20,817 bases of DNA from Opitutia bacterium UBA6410. Lineage in GTDB: Bacteria > Verrucomicrobiota > Verrucomicrobiia > Opitutales > Intestinicryptomonadaceae. A program made the translations under genes and the position numbers. Positions 1 to 7,483 of this stretch are shown one piece after another. The stretch lies in the NCBI GenBank assembly GCA_002437405.1, contig DJPO01000025.1, positions 1 through 20,817 on the forward strand, given 5' to 3'. Under the pieces are notes generated by a model, which did no database searches, was not told where the DNA came from, and saw only the letters and a program-made list of their open reading frames with translations. Numbering within the stretch: position 1 is the stretch's first letter; every line of letters begins with the position of its first letter.

Positions 1-37
1 ACCGAAACGCTGTATCAACGGTAATTTCACGCGCCCC

Positions 38-75
38 AAAAAAACTCCCGCACTGGTTCACTTCCCCAGTGCAGA
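38..75 (-). terminator. Intrinsic terminator of the rrf2-holA unit
   Basis: On the minus strand GCACTGG (72-66) pairs with CCAGTGC (56-50) around a 9-nt loop. Three further outer pairs (U-G, C-G, U-G) can lengthen the stem to 10 bp. A short AG step and a run of seven T (44-38) follow. The 5' arm lies inside the last codons of holA and the stop codon falls in the loop, so coding and termination signals overlap. This is a standard Rho-independent layout. The 37 bases further left show nothing I can name. Confidence 0.75.
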
Positions 76-1158
76 TACGAAGAGGTTGCGGATTATCTGC
101 TCGTCGTTGGAAGTTCCTATTAAGTCCTCGAATGCTTTGGACAAAAGCATTTGCGTGTCCATCAACTTTTTTAGCGTCGTCGCCCCCGCTATCGGCGCCA
201 ACTTCGACCCCGCATACCACGCATTCTGCGAAAATACATTGTACGCCGTCTTCTCCTCGCTTCCCTCGAACATCTCCGCGTACTTTTCGGCTATCCTCTC
301 CAGCGCGCCTTTCGGCAGCGCGGCTGTCGTCTTCGGCAAGTCGCCCGAATCCATCAACGCCCTTATCTGAATCAGTATCGAATTCTGCTTTTGCAGCGTC
401 GCGATAATCGGACGCGCCGACGCCTTTTTGTTCGCGAAAAAATAACGCTTCGCAACCGCCAGCGCACTGTTCAAATCGCCCGAATAAAAGGCGTTCGTTA
501 TGTCGAAAAAGTCGCTTTCGCCGAAAATCGGCACCATCTCGGCGACGTCCTTTTGCGTGATTACCCCGCCGAAATTCACATAGGTCGCGAGCTTCCTGAC
601 CTCCTGCACGCACATTCTCGGATTCCCCGCCACAATCGACGCCAGTGTCTCCGCAGCTCCCGCCGCAAAACGCACTCCCAGTTTTGACGCCTCCGCCGCT
701 ATCAGCTCCGAGCACGCGCTTATCGGGTCTTTTGATTGGAAATCCTCCGCCTCCGTCGCGGCTTGGAAGCGTTTGAAAATTTTGGAACGCCTGTCCACGG
801 GCGACGCATTTATTATTACACACGCAACCGACGGGTCGAGATTTTCGAGAAAGTCGGCGAGCTTCTCGAGCTTGCCCGCTACTTCCTCGTTTTTCAGCAT
901 TTTTGCGTCGCCGAAAAAGTTTGCGTTGCGCAGCCACACGAATTTGCGGCCGCCGAAAAGCGGGGGAGTTGCGGCGGCTTGGAGCGTCTGGGCGCACGCC
1001 GCCTGCGCGTCGTCCAGCTTCTGGCACGCGCCCTCGATTATCTCCTTCGACATATCGTCCGTCGCCTCGGCGGAGAGTTCTTCGAAAATCTCGCGCGCGC
1101 GGTTGGCGGCGATGAAGTCGTCGTCGGAGGTTATAAAAAATGCCGCTTTTTCTTTCAT
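58..1158 (-). CDS. holA: DNA polymerase III delta subunit (clamp loader)
   Basis: This 366-residue protein matches the HolA family, whose members load the beta sliding clamp within the DnaX complex at the replication fork in the cytoplasm. The N-terminal AAA+-like region has the family pattern of a FFITSDD-type start, a strand ending in KFVWLRNANFF (about residues 72-82) and VACVIINASPVDRRSKIFK (about 111-129). Like other delta subunits it has no Walker A motif. A helical lid domain (ITQKDVAEMVP, near 202-212) and an all-helical C-terminal collar domain follow. The length is slightly above the usual 330-345. The ATG at 1158 has no Shine-Dalgarno and lies 23 nt after the rrf2 stop, so the two genes are probably co-transcribed. 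The terminator at 38-75 ends the unit. Identity rests on overall pattern, not on a catalytic signature. Confidence 0.85.
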   Translation of the reverse strand: MKEKAAFFITSDDDFIAANRAREIFEELSAEATDDMSKEIIEGACQKLDDAQAACAQTLQAAATPPLFGGRKFVWLRNANFFGDAKMLKNEEVAGKLEKLADFLENLDPSVACVIINASPVDRRSKIFKRFQAATEAEDFQSKDPISACSELIAAEASKLGVRFAAGAAETLASIVAGNPRMCVQEVRKLATYVNFGGVITQKDVAEMVPIFGESDFFDITNAFYSGDLNSALAVAKRYFFANKKASARPIIATLQKQNSILIQIRALMDSGDLPKTTAALPKGALERIAEKYAEMFEGSEEKTAYNVFSQNAWYAGSKLAPIAGATTLKKLMDTQMLLSKAFEDLIGTSNDEQIIRNLFVSALGK

Positions 1159-1181
1159 CTACGGTTCGTGGAGCGGAGTGT

Positions 1182-1619
1182 TTATATGCAGTAGTCGAAA
1201 ATTCCGTCCGCCGCCGACGCCTTTTTTACCACGTCGTCGAGCGTGATTTCCGAAAGCGTCTTTTTTATGGAGTCGTTGAGCTTTGCCCAGACGGGGCGGG
1301 TGGGGCACTGGTTGAAATTTTTACACTTATGCGGACACCCTATGCACTTGATGATTTCGACTTTCCCCTCGGTTGCCTCGAAGACTTCGAGCAGATTGAT
1401 TTCCGACGCGGGGCGGGCGAGCCTATAGCCGCCGTGGACGCCGCGTATCGACTTCAAAAAACCCGCGCGGCGCAGATTTATTATAATGCGCCCCACATAT
1501 TTTTGCGATAGCTTCTGGCTTTCGGAAATCTCGCGGATTAGCCTCGGTGCGCCGTTTTGGTGCAGGGCTATATCCGTCAGAATCCTGAGTCCGTATCTGC
1601 CTTTTGTCGAAATTTTCAT
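1182..1619 (-). CDS. Rrf2/IscR-family transcriptional regulator, probably Fe-S sensing
   Basis: A 145-residue winged-helix regulator of the Rrf2 family (IscR, NsrR, RirA, CymR). The opening MKISTKGRYGLR is the classic Rrf2 start, so I chose the ATG at 1619 over a TTG at 1628 that would add three residues. The helix-turn-helix covers roughly residues 23-57 (REISESQKLSQKYVGRII) and the wing contains RGVHGGYRLARP (about 59-70). The sensor segment has cysteines at 92, 95, 99 and 105 (C-x2-C-x3-C-x5-C). IscR and NsrR use three cysteines, near 92, 98 and 104, to hold a [2Fe-2S] or [4Fe-4S] cluster, so an Fe-S cluster sensing redox state, NO or iron is likely. The spacing is not identical to either, and the fourth cysteine is extra. 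It is divergent from nifJ, itself an Fe-S enzyme, which suggests (inference) that it controls nifJ and itself. holA follows 23 nt downstream. Confidence 0.85.
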   Translation of the reverse strand: MKISTKGRYGLRILTDIALHQNGAPRLIREISESQKLSQKYVGRIIINLRRAGFLKSIRGVHGGYRLARPASEINLLEVFEATEGKVEIIKCIGCPHKCKNFNQCPTRPVWAKLNDSIKKTLSEITLDDVVKKASAADGIFDYCI

Positions 1620-1926
1620 CTTGCGCAAAATATATTAGACGCCGCCGCCCGCCTTTGTCTATCGTTTTTTTCCCGCCGCGGCTTTTTTTGTTTCCTCATA
1701 CGTTTGAGGCGCAGTTTTGCCTCCGCCAATTCCATAGCTTATATTATTAGAACAAAAGACGTTGAGATAAAAATTTGCGGAAGCAAGCTTATCCGTTTAA
1801 AAATAGTTGACGAAACGCCCGCAAGGGGAGTAAAGTTGCAAGGCAATTAAATGTCGGATTGTCGGTCGGGGGTTTCCCGTTCGGCGTGCGACTTCAAATA
1901 TCATACAGATTTTATAACAGAACTAT
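1620..1926. other. Divergent intergenic region between rrf2 and nifJ
   Basis: These 307 bases hold no convincing gene; the open frame crossing them shows no protein family pattern. They must contain the promoters of both flanking genes. TTGCGCAA (1621-1628) is a perfect 8-bp palindrome beside the rrf2 start. Two small inverted repeats share one arm: CCTCA/TGAGG (1694-1709) and GAGGC/GCCTC (1706-1723). They lie within the region that would be the rrf2 leader. I cannot point to a clear Rrf2-type operator by eye. Confidence 0.5.
1807..1836 (+). promoter_or_regulatory. Candidate sigma-70 promoter for nifJ
   Basis: TTGACG (1807-1812) matches the -35 consensus at 5 of 6 positions. TAAAGT (1831-1836) matches the -10 at 4 of 6, with an 18-nt spacer. 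Transcription would begin near 1843 and leave a leader of roughly 80 nt before the nifJ ATG. This is a pattern match in a region that must hold a promoter; other hexamers are possible. Confidence 0.35.
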
Positions 1927-4900
1927 ATGAAAAGCAAAAATAGCGTGATTACGGACGGAAACGAAGCGGTAGCTTCGATAGCTTTCCGAGTTAGTGAAAC
2001 TATCGCGATATATCCCATCACACCTTCCTCGCCTATGGCGGAAAACTGTGAGGAGTGGGCGGTAAAAGGCAAGAAGAACATCTGGGGAACTACTCCCTCG
2101 ATAAGCCAGCTCCAGAGCGAAGGCGGTGTTGCGGGCTCGGTTCACGGCGCGTTGCAGACCGGCACGCTGATGACGACCTTCACGGCCTCGCAGGGTCTTT
2201 TGTTGATGATCCCGAATATGTACAAGATTTCGGGCGAGCTGATGAGCTTTGTAATGCACGTTTCCGCACGCGCACTCGCAAGCCACGGCCTTTCGATTTT
2301 CGGCGACCAGACCGACGTTATGGCATGCCGCCAGACGGGCTTTGCAATGCTCTGCTCCAACAGCGCGCAGGAAGCCCACGATATGGCTCTCATCGCCCAC
2401 TCGGCGACCCTCGACAGCCGCGTTCCGTTTATCCACTTCTTCGACGGTTTCAGAACTTCCCACGAAGTCAACACGTACGAAATGATTTCCGACGACATCG
2501 TCCGCGAAATGATTGACTACGACAAGGTTCTCGAGTTGCGCGAACGCGCCCTCAACCCCGACAAGCCCTTTATCCGCGGCACGGCGCAGAACCCCGACGT
2601 CTACTTCCAGTCGTGGGAAGCGCGCAACAGCTTCTACGACAAGTGCGCCGACATCATCGAACAGAAGATGGAAAAGCTCGGCAAGCTCACGGGCAGAACC
2701 TACAAGCCCTACCAGTACGAAGGCGCGCCCGATGCCGAACAGGTTATCGTCATCATGGGCAGCGGCGCGGAAACGGTTGAAGAAACAATTAAGACCCTCA
2801 ACGCAAAGGGCGCAAAGCTCGGCGTTCTCAAGGTCAGAATGTTCCGTCCGTTCAGCGTAAAGAAGTTCGTCGAAGCAATTCCGCAGACCGCCAAGGTCAT
2901 CACGGTTCTCGATAGAACCAAGGAGCTCGGCGCGATGGGCGAACCCCTCTATCAGGAAGTTTCCGCCTCCGTCTCCGAAGCCCGCGCAAACGGCCTTCTC
3001 CCCCGCAGCTTCGACCCCGTCATTCTCGGCGGCAGATACGGCTTGGGCTCGAAGGAATTCACTCCCGCAATGGTCAAGGGCGTGTTCGACAACGGCGCGG
3101 CGGCGAAGCCGAAGAACCACTTCTCGGTCGGCATCATCGACGACGTTACCAACAACTCGATTTCCTACGACGAATCTTTCAAGCTCGACGAAAACGGCGT
3201 CCTCAGCGCGGTATTCTTCGGACTCGGCGCGGACGGCACGGTCGGCGCGAACAAGAACACCATCAAGATTATCGGCAACGGCACTCCCAACTACGCTCAG
3301 GCATACTTCGTGTACGACTCCAAAAAGAGCGGCGGTCTGACCGTTTCGCACCTGCGCTTCGGGCCCAACCCGATTCGTGCGCCGTACCTTATCAACAACG
3401 CGCAATTCGTGGCATGCCACCAATTCTCGTTCATGCAGAAGTACGACGTTCTCGCCTGCGCGGCGGAAGGGGCGGTATTCCTGCTCAACTCCATCTACGA
3501 CGCCGACAAGGTTTGGGATCACCTCAACAGCGACGTCCAGCGCACTATTATAGAAAAGAAGCTCCAGTTCTACGTAATCGACGCGTACGAAGTCGCGAAG
3601 AAAACGGGCATGGGCGGCCGCATCAACACCGTCATGCAGACCTGCTACTTCGCGGTCTCGGGCGTTCTCCCCAAGGACGAGGCTATTGAAAAGATTAAGG
3701 CGGCAATCGAAAAGACCTACAGCAAGAAGGGGCGTCAGGTTGTCGAAAAGAACTTTGCGGCTGTCGACGCCTCCGTCGAAAACTGCCACAAGGTAAACGT
3801 CCCCGCTCAGGTAACCGCGCAGTGCGGCTTCCCGAAGACGGTTTCGGACGAAGCTCCCGATTTCGTAAAGCGCGTAACGGCGGCTATGATGCGCGAACAG
3901 GGCGACAAGCTCCCCGTTTCCGCATTCCCCGTGGACGGCACTTGGCCGTCGGCGACGACCCAGTGGGAAAAGCGCAACATCGCAATCGACATTCCCAGCT
4001 GGAATCCCGAACTTTGTATCCAGTGCGCAAAGTGCGCCACAATCTGCCCCCACGCGGCGATTCGCGCAAAGTTCTACAAGAACGACGAGCTCAAAAATGC
4101 GCCCGAAAGCTTCAAGCACATGGCGTTCCGCTCGAAGGACAATCCGGACTGCTCGTTCACTATTCAGGTCGCTCCCGAAGACTGCACGGGTTGCGGACTC
4201 TGCGCTACGGTCTGCCCCGCAAAGAGCAGAACCGAAGAAGGCGTCAAGGCTCTGATGATGGTCGCGCAGGAACCGATTCGCGAACAGGAGGAAAAGAACT
4301 TCGAATTCTTCCTCAAGCTCCCGAATCCCGACCGCCTCAAGCTTACGGACACCGTCAAGGACGTCCAGTTCCGCCAGCCGCTCTTCGAGTTCTCGGGTTC
4401 GTGCGCGGGTTGCGGCGAAACTCCGTATGTCAAGATGCTCACGCAGCTCTTCGGCGACAGACTCTATGTCGCAAACGCAACGGGTTGCTCCTCGATTTAC
4501 AGCGGCAACCTGCCCACGACCCCCTACTGCACGAACGAATTCGGCAGAGGCCCCGCTTGGGCGAACTCGCTGTTTGAAGACAACGCGGAATTCGGCTACG
4601 GCTACAGAATCTCCCTCGACAAGAAGAAGGAAATGGCTTCCGAAATGCTCGTCAAGATGGCTCCGCAGCTCGGCGACGACTTCGTAAAGTCGATTCTCGA
4701 AGCAGACCAGACGACCGAAGCGGGTATCGCGGCACAGCGCGAACGCGTCGAAGCCCTCAAGACGAAACTCGCGGCTGACGGCTCGCTTATGGCGAAGGCT
4801 CTCTCGGCTCTCGCGGGCGACTTGGTCAACAAGACGGTCTGGATTCTCGGCGGCGACGGCTGGGCGTACGATATCGGCTACGGCGGTCTCGACCACGTTC

Positions 4901-5493
4901 TCGCAAGCGGCAAGAACGTCAACATTATGGTAATGGACACCGAAGTCTACTCCAACACGGGCGGCCAGATGAGCAAGTCCACTCCGCTGGGCGCAGTCGC
5001 GAAGTTCGCTTCGCAGGGCAAGGCTACCCCGAAGAAAGACCTCGGTATGCTTGCAATCGACTACGGCAACGTGTATGTCGCGCAAATCGCAATCGGCGCG
5101 AACGACGCACAGGCGGTCAAGGCTATGACCGAAGCTAACAGCTACAACGGCACTTCGATTATCATCGCCTACTGCCACTGTATCTCGCACGGCTACAATC
5201 TCACGCTCGGGCCCTCGCAACAGAAGGCTGCGGTCGAATCCGGCTACTGGCCGCTCTACCGCTACGACCCGCGCAAGATTGCCCTCGGCGAAAATCCGTT
5301 CAAGCTCGACTCGCGCGACCCGAAGATTCCGGTTTCCGAATACATGAAGGTGGAAAACCGCTTCAAGATGCTCCAGACGTTCAATCCCGAACGCGCGGCA
5401 CTCTTGGACGCTCAGGAACAGGAATTCATCAACGCGCGCTGGGCAAAGTACAAGTACTTGGCGGAACGCCAGCTCGGCAAGGCAGCAGAATAA
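1927..5493 (+). CDS. nifJ: Pyruvate:ferredoxin (flavodoxin) oxidoreductase, single-chain
   Basis: A full-length 1188-residue PFOR. It decarboxylates pyruvate with CoA to acetyl-CoA and CO2, passing electrons through three [4Fe-4S] clusters to ferredoxin or flavodoxin in the cytoplasm. The N-terminal pyrimidine-binding domain has the pyruvate motif YPITPSSPM (29-37), Glu65 and Arg115, matching the Thr31/Glu64/Arg114 set of the Desulfovibrio africanus enzyme. A transketolase-C-like domain lies near 265-400, followed by the gamma-like/EKR region. The ferredoxin domain carries C697-x2-C-x2-C-x3-CP and C753-x2-C-x2-C-x3-CP. The TPP domain has CAGCGE (C826, C829), C854 and C1085, the four expected ligands of the cluster near TPP. 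GGDGWAYDIGYGG and VYSNTGGQ mark the TPP/Mg site. The ATG fits the family start (VITDGNEAVA follows), but no Shine-Dalgarno precedes it. Lys is mostly AAG and Asn mostly AAC, unlike its neighbours, which suggests high expression. The gene is monocistronic, closed by the terminator at 5543-5573 and divergent from an Rrf2 regulator. Confidence 0.97.
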   Translation: MKSKNSVITDGNEAVASIAFRVSETIAIYPITPSSPMAENCEEWAVKGKKNIWGTTPSISQLQSEGGVAGSVHGALQTGTLMTTFTASQGLLLMIPNMYKISGELMSFVMHVSARALASHGLSIFGDQTDVMACRQTGFAMLCSNSAQEAHDMALIAHSATLDSRVPFIHFFDGFRTSHEVNTYEMISDDIVREMIDYDKVLELRERALNPDKPFIRGTAQNPDVYFQSWEARNSFYDKCADIIEQKMEKLGKLTGRTYKPYQYEGAPDAEQVIVIMGSGAETVEETIKTLNAKGAKLGVLKVRMFRPFSVKKFVEAIPQTAKVITVLDRTKELGAMGEPLYQEVSASVSEARANGLLPRSFDPVILGGRYGLGSKEFTPAMVKGVFDNGAAAKPKNHFSVGIIDDVTNNSISYDESFKLDENGVLSAVFFGLGADGTVGANKNTIKIIGNGTPNYAQAYFVYDSKKSGGLTVSHLRFGPNPIRAPYLINNAQFVACHQFSFMQKYDVLACAAEGAVFLLNSIYDADKVWDHLNSDVQRTIIEKKLQFYVIDAYEVAKKTGMGGRINTVMQTCYFAVSGVLPKDEAIEKIKAAIEKTYSKKGRQVVEKNFAAVDASVENCHKVNVPAQVTAQCGFPKTVSDEAPDFVKRVTAAMMREQGDKLPVSAFPVDGTWPSATTQWEKRNIAIDIPSWNPELCIQCAKCATICPHAAIRAKFYKNDELKNAPESFKHMAFRSKDNPDCSFTIQVAPEDCTGCGLCATVCPAKSRTEEGVKALMMVAQEPIREQEEKNFEFFLKLPNPDRLKLTDTVKDVQFRQPLFEFSGSCAGCGETPYVKMLTQLFGDRLYVANATGCSSIYSGNLPTTPYCTNEFGRGPAWANSLFEDNAEFGYGYRISLDKKKEMASEMLVKMAPQLGDDFVKSILEADQTTEAGIAAQRERVEALKTKLAADGSLMAKALSALAGDLVNKTVWILGGDGWAYDIGYGGLDHVLASGKNVNIMVMDTEVYSNTGGQMSKSTPLGAVAKFASQGKATPKKDLGMLAIDYGNVYVAQIAIGANDAQAVKAMTEANSYNGTSIIIAYCHCISHGYNLTLGPSQQKAAVESGYWPLYRYDPRKIALGENPFKLDSRDPKIPVSEYMKVENRFKMLQTFNPERAALLDAQEQEFINARWAKYKYLAERQLGKAAE

Positions 5494-5542
5494 CCCGATT
5501 TCTCCCCGACCGCGCAAACGCGCGGTTGCGGGAATATCCGAC

Positions 5543-5573
5543 AAAACCCGCGCTTTACAGTGCGGGTTTTTTT
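5543..5573 (+). terminator. Intrinsic terminator of nifJ
   Basis: ACCCGCGCT pairs with AGTGCGGGT around the loop TTAC (stem of about 9 bp with one G-T pair), preceded by AAA and followed by a run of seven T. A second perfect 7-bp hairpin, ACCGCGC-AAAC-GCGCGGT, lies just upstream at 5509-5526 without a T tract and may protect the 3' end. The hairpin overlaps a possible GTG start of the next gene at 5560, one reason to start that gene at 5590. Confidence 0.85.
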
Positions 5574-5589
5574 GTGTACAAATAAAAAT

Positions 5590-6669
5590 ATGCAGGAAAA
5601 TTTCAGTCCCGAAAAAATCTACCCGCTCCCCGATTTCGCATATTCGTCGGAAGAGCTTTGCGCAGGCACACCGCAAAAAAAAATACCCGCAAATTGGGAG
5701 CTTTTTGCGTCGGGGCGGTGCGCCTTTTTGCGCGTACTTTCGGAAATGAAAAAGGCGGGCTTTTCGGGCAGGATTTTCCTGCCGCACTATTTCTGCCCGT
5801 CGGTCGTCCAATTTATCGGCGAATTTTGTCGGACGGAATTTTTCGAAGACCTGCCTTCGGAAAATTCCCCGCGCTTCGATACCCTCAATCCCGACGGCGG
5901 CGACGCCGTTATGGCGGTCGATTTTTTCGGACTGCGCGATATGCGTGTTTGGGACGAATGGAAGGCGTCAAACGGAAAAATTTTTCTGGTTGAAAACGCC
6001 TCGCACGCGCCGTTCGCCAAAGGTGCGGCGGGGGCTGATTTTCGGTTCGGCTCGCTGCGCAAATATCTGCCGCTTGCCGACGGGGGATTTTTCGAAACGG
6101 CGAATCCGTCGCCGATTTTCCGAACCCCCGCGGCGTCCGCGCCCGACTTTTCCGCCGATTTTCTCGCCGCCTCCAACGCCCGAAAATTTGACGCGGAATT
6201 TGCCGAAAGGCTCTTTTATTCGGCGGAGGCGAAAATATCGGCTCTGAAAAAAGCGCACAGAATGGGCGCGTATTCGTTTTACGCGCTTGAACATTTTGAT
6301 GTTGAAAACATCGCGCAACGCAGGTTCGCGGCTGTCGGGGCATTCGCGGAACGTGCGTGCGGCAACGGATTTTTCCGCGAGCTTAATTTTTCGGACGTCG
6401 AAATGTCGCCGAAAGCGAAAGAAAAAATACTTTGCCCAGTTTTGAAATTCGAGTCCCCGAAAGTGCGCGACGGCGTGTACGCCGCGCTACGCTCGCAGAC
6501 TCCGAAAATGTTTGCGCCGATTTATTGGGGAGGATTCCGCAAAAACGGCAGCGACGCCGCGCGGGCGGAGTCGGCTACAATGATGTGCCTGCCGCCGCAT
6601 TTCGCCGACACTCCCACGGAGGCGGAAGCGGTTTGCGATTTTATTTTGAATCTGTGCGGGCGCGTATGA
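5590..6669 (+). CDS. PLP-dependent aminotransferase-fold protein, DegT/DnrJ/EryC1-like
   Basis: A 359-residue protein counted from the ATG at 5590; an upstream GTG at 5560 lies inside the nifJ terminator and is unlikely. The layout resembles the DegT/DnrJ/EryC1 aminotransferases, which act on sugar-linked ketones: ASGRCAF near 40-46 (PLP phosphate region), a strand ending in AVDFFG (109-114), LVENASHAPFA (133-143) at the place of the family's EDAAxA motif, and FGSLRKYLPLADGGFF (153-168). In the last of these, Lys158 is the likely Schiff-base lysine. Position 136, normally the Asp that contacts the PLP ring nitrogen, is Asn, so normal transamination is uncertain. The usual family length is 360-400. 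The gene stands alone between nifJ and the convergent gluQ and overlaps the gluQ 3' end by 29 bp. No sugar-pathway neighbours indicate a substrate. The fold call is moderately sure; the reaction is unknown. Confidence 0.6.
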   Translation: MQENFSPEKIYPLPDFAYSSEELCAGTPQKKIPANWELFASGRCAFLRVLSEMKKAGFSGRIFLPHYFCPSVVQFIGEFCRTEFFEDLPSENSPRFDTLNPDGGDAVMAVDFFGLRDMRVWDEWKASNGKIFLVENASHAPFAKGAAGADFRFGSLRKYLPLADGGFFETANPSPIFRTPAASAPDFSADFLAASNARKFDAEFAERLFYSAEAKISALKKAHRMGAYSFYALEHFDVENIAQRRFAAVGAFAERACGNGFFRELNFSDVEMSPKAKEKILCPVLKFESPKVRDGVYAALRSQTPKMFAPIYWGGFRKNGSDAARAESATMMCLPPHFADTPTEAEAVCDFILNLCGRV

Positions 6670-7483
6670 GCCACTTCGACTCCCCGCTTTTGCGCATTGA
6701 GGTTTTCGAGAGCTTTTTGCCGTCTTCGTCGAGCAAAAGGGGGCAGTGGTAGAATTCGGGGACGGGCAGGGCGAGCGCGTTCCAAATCAGAATCTGGCGG
6801 GCGGTCGAAAGCAGCAAGTCCTCTCCGCGCACGATTTCCGTAATCTCCATTAGCGCGTCGTCCACGCTCGACGCAAGCTCGTAGCTCGGCGCGCCCGACT
6901 TGCGCCAAACGAGGAAGTCTCCGAAATCTTCGCCGCAAACAAAAGAATGCTCGCCCGAGGCGTTGTCGAAAAAATCGACGCGCATTCCGTCGGGCACTCT
7001 GAACCGCCAGTTGACTGTTCGCAGGTTTTCGATTTCCGATTGGCTCGGCGGGGTTGTCGGGCGCATTTGCGGCGGGAAAATCGGCTCGGCGTCGCAGAAA
7101 TCGAAACGGCGCGCGGGGAGGGCGGCGGCTTGGCGTATCTGCGAGCGCGACGCGTACGACGGGTAGACAAACCCGCCGCCTATGAGCTTTTTCAGCGCGC
7201 TTTCGTAAAAATCCAGCCTTTCGCTCTGCCTGTACGGCGCGAATTTTCCGCCCAGTTCGCCGCCCTCGTCCCAGAAGACGCCCGCGCTTTTCATGTCGGC
7301 GATTGCGGCGGCTTCGTATTGCGGCGTGCAGCGGTCGAAGTCGATGTCGTCGATTCGCAGAACGACGACGCCGTTGCGCTCGCGGGCGCGGGCGCAGGCT
7401 GTCAGGAACGTCCGCGCGTGCCCGATGTGCAAAAGCCCCGAAGTCGTCGGCGCGACCCGCGTTCTGTAGCGTTTGTCATTCAT
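6641..7483 (-). CDS. gluQ: Glutamyl-Q tRNA(Asp) synthetase
   Basis: A 280-residue class I synthetase catalytic domain without the anticodon-binding half found in GluRS (about 470 residues). This is the GluQ/YadB form, which attaches glutamate to queuosine at position 34 of tRNA(Asp). The nucleotide-binding signature HIGH is at 19-22 (PTTSGLLHIGHA) and the second signature KLSK at 257-260. LRIDDIDFDR (42-51) and EIVRGEDLL (216-224) are typical of GluRS/GluQ. E. coli GluQ binds zinc through C-x-C; the aligned segment FVYPSYASR (105-113) has no cysteine, so that site is missing. The C-terminus is also some 20-30 residues shorter than in E. coli. I start at the ATG at 7483 because the family begins just before the HIGH segment; 53 extra upstream codons lie within uvrC and look random. 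It overlaps the uvrC end by 8 bp and is probably translated by coupling. Its 3' end overlaps the convergent gene at 5590-6669. Confidence 0.85.
   Translation of the reverse strand: MNDKRYRTRVAPTTSGLLHIGHARTFLTACARARERNGVVVLRIDDIDFDRCTPQYEAAAIADMKSAGVFWDEGGELGGKFAPYRQSERLDFYESALKKLIGGGFVYPSYASRSQIRQAAALPARRFDFCDAEPIFPPQMRPTTPPSQSEIENLRTVNWRFRVPDGMRVDFFDNASGEHSFVCGEDFGDFLVWRKSGAPSYELASSVDDALMEITEIVRGEDLLLSTARQILIWNALALPVPEFYHCPLLLDEDGKKLSKTSMRKSGESKWLIRARTDSK

Noticed and set aside
5560..5589. GTG start adding ten residues to the aminotransferase-like protein
   Set aside because: It falls inside the nifJ terminator hairpin and T run.
1912..5811. A 1299-codon open frame on the minus strand opposite nifJ
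   Set aside because: It mirrors nifJ codon bias; the translation is Arg/Val/Glu/Ala-rich with no family pattern, while nifJ shows every PFOR motif.
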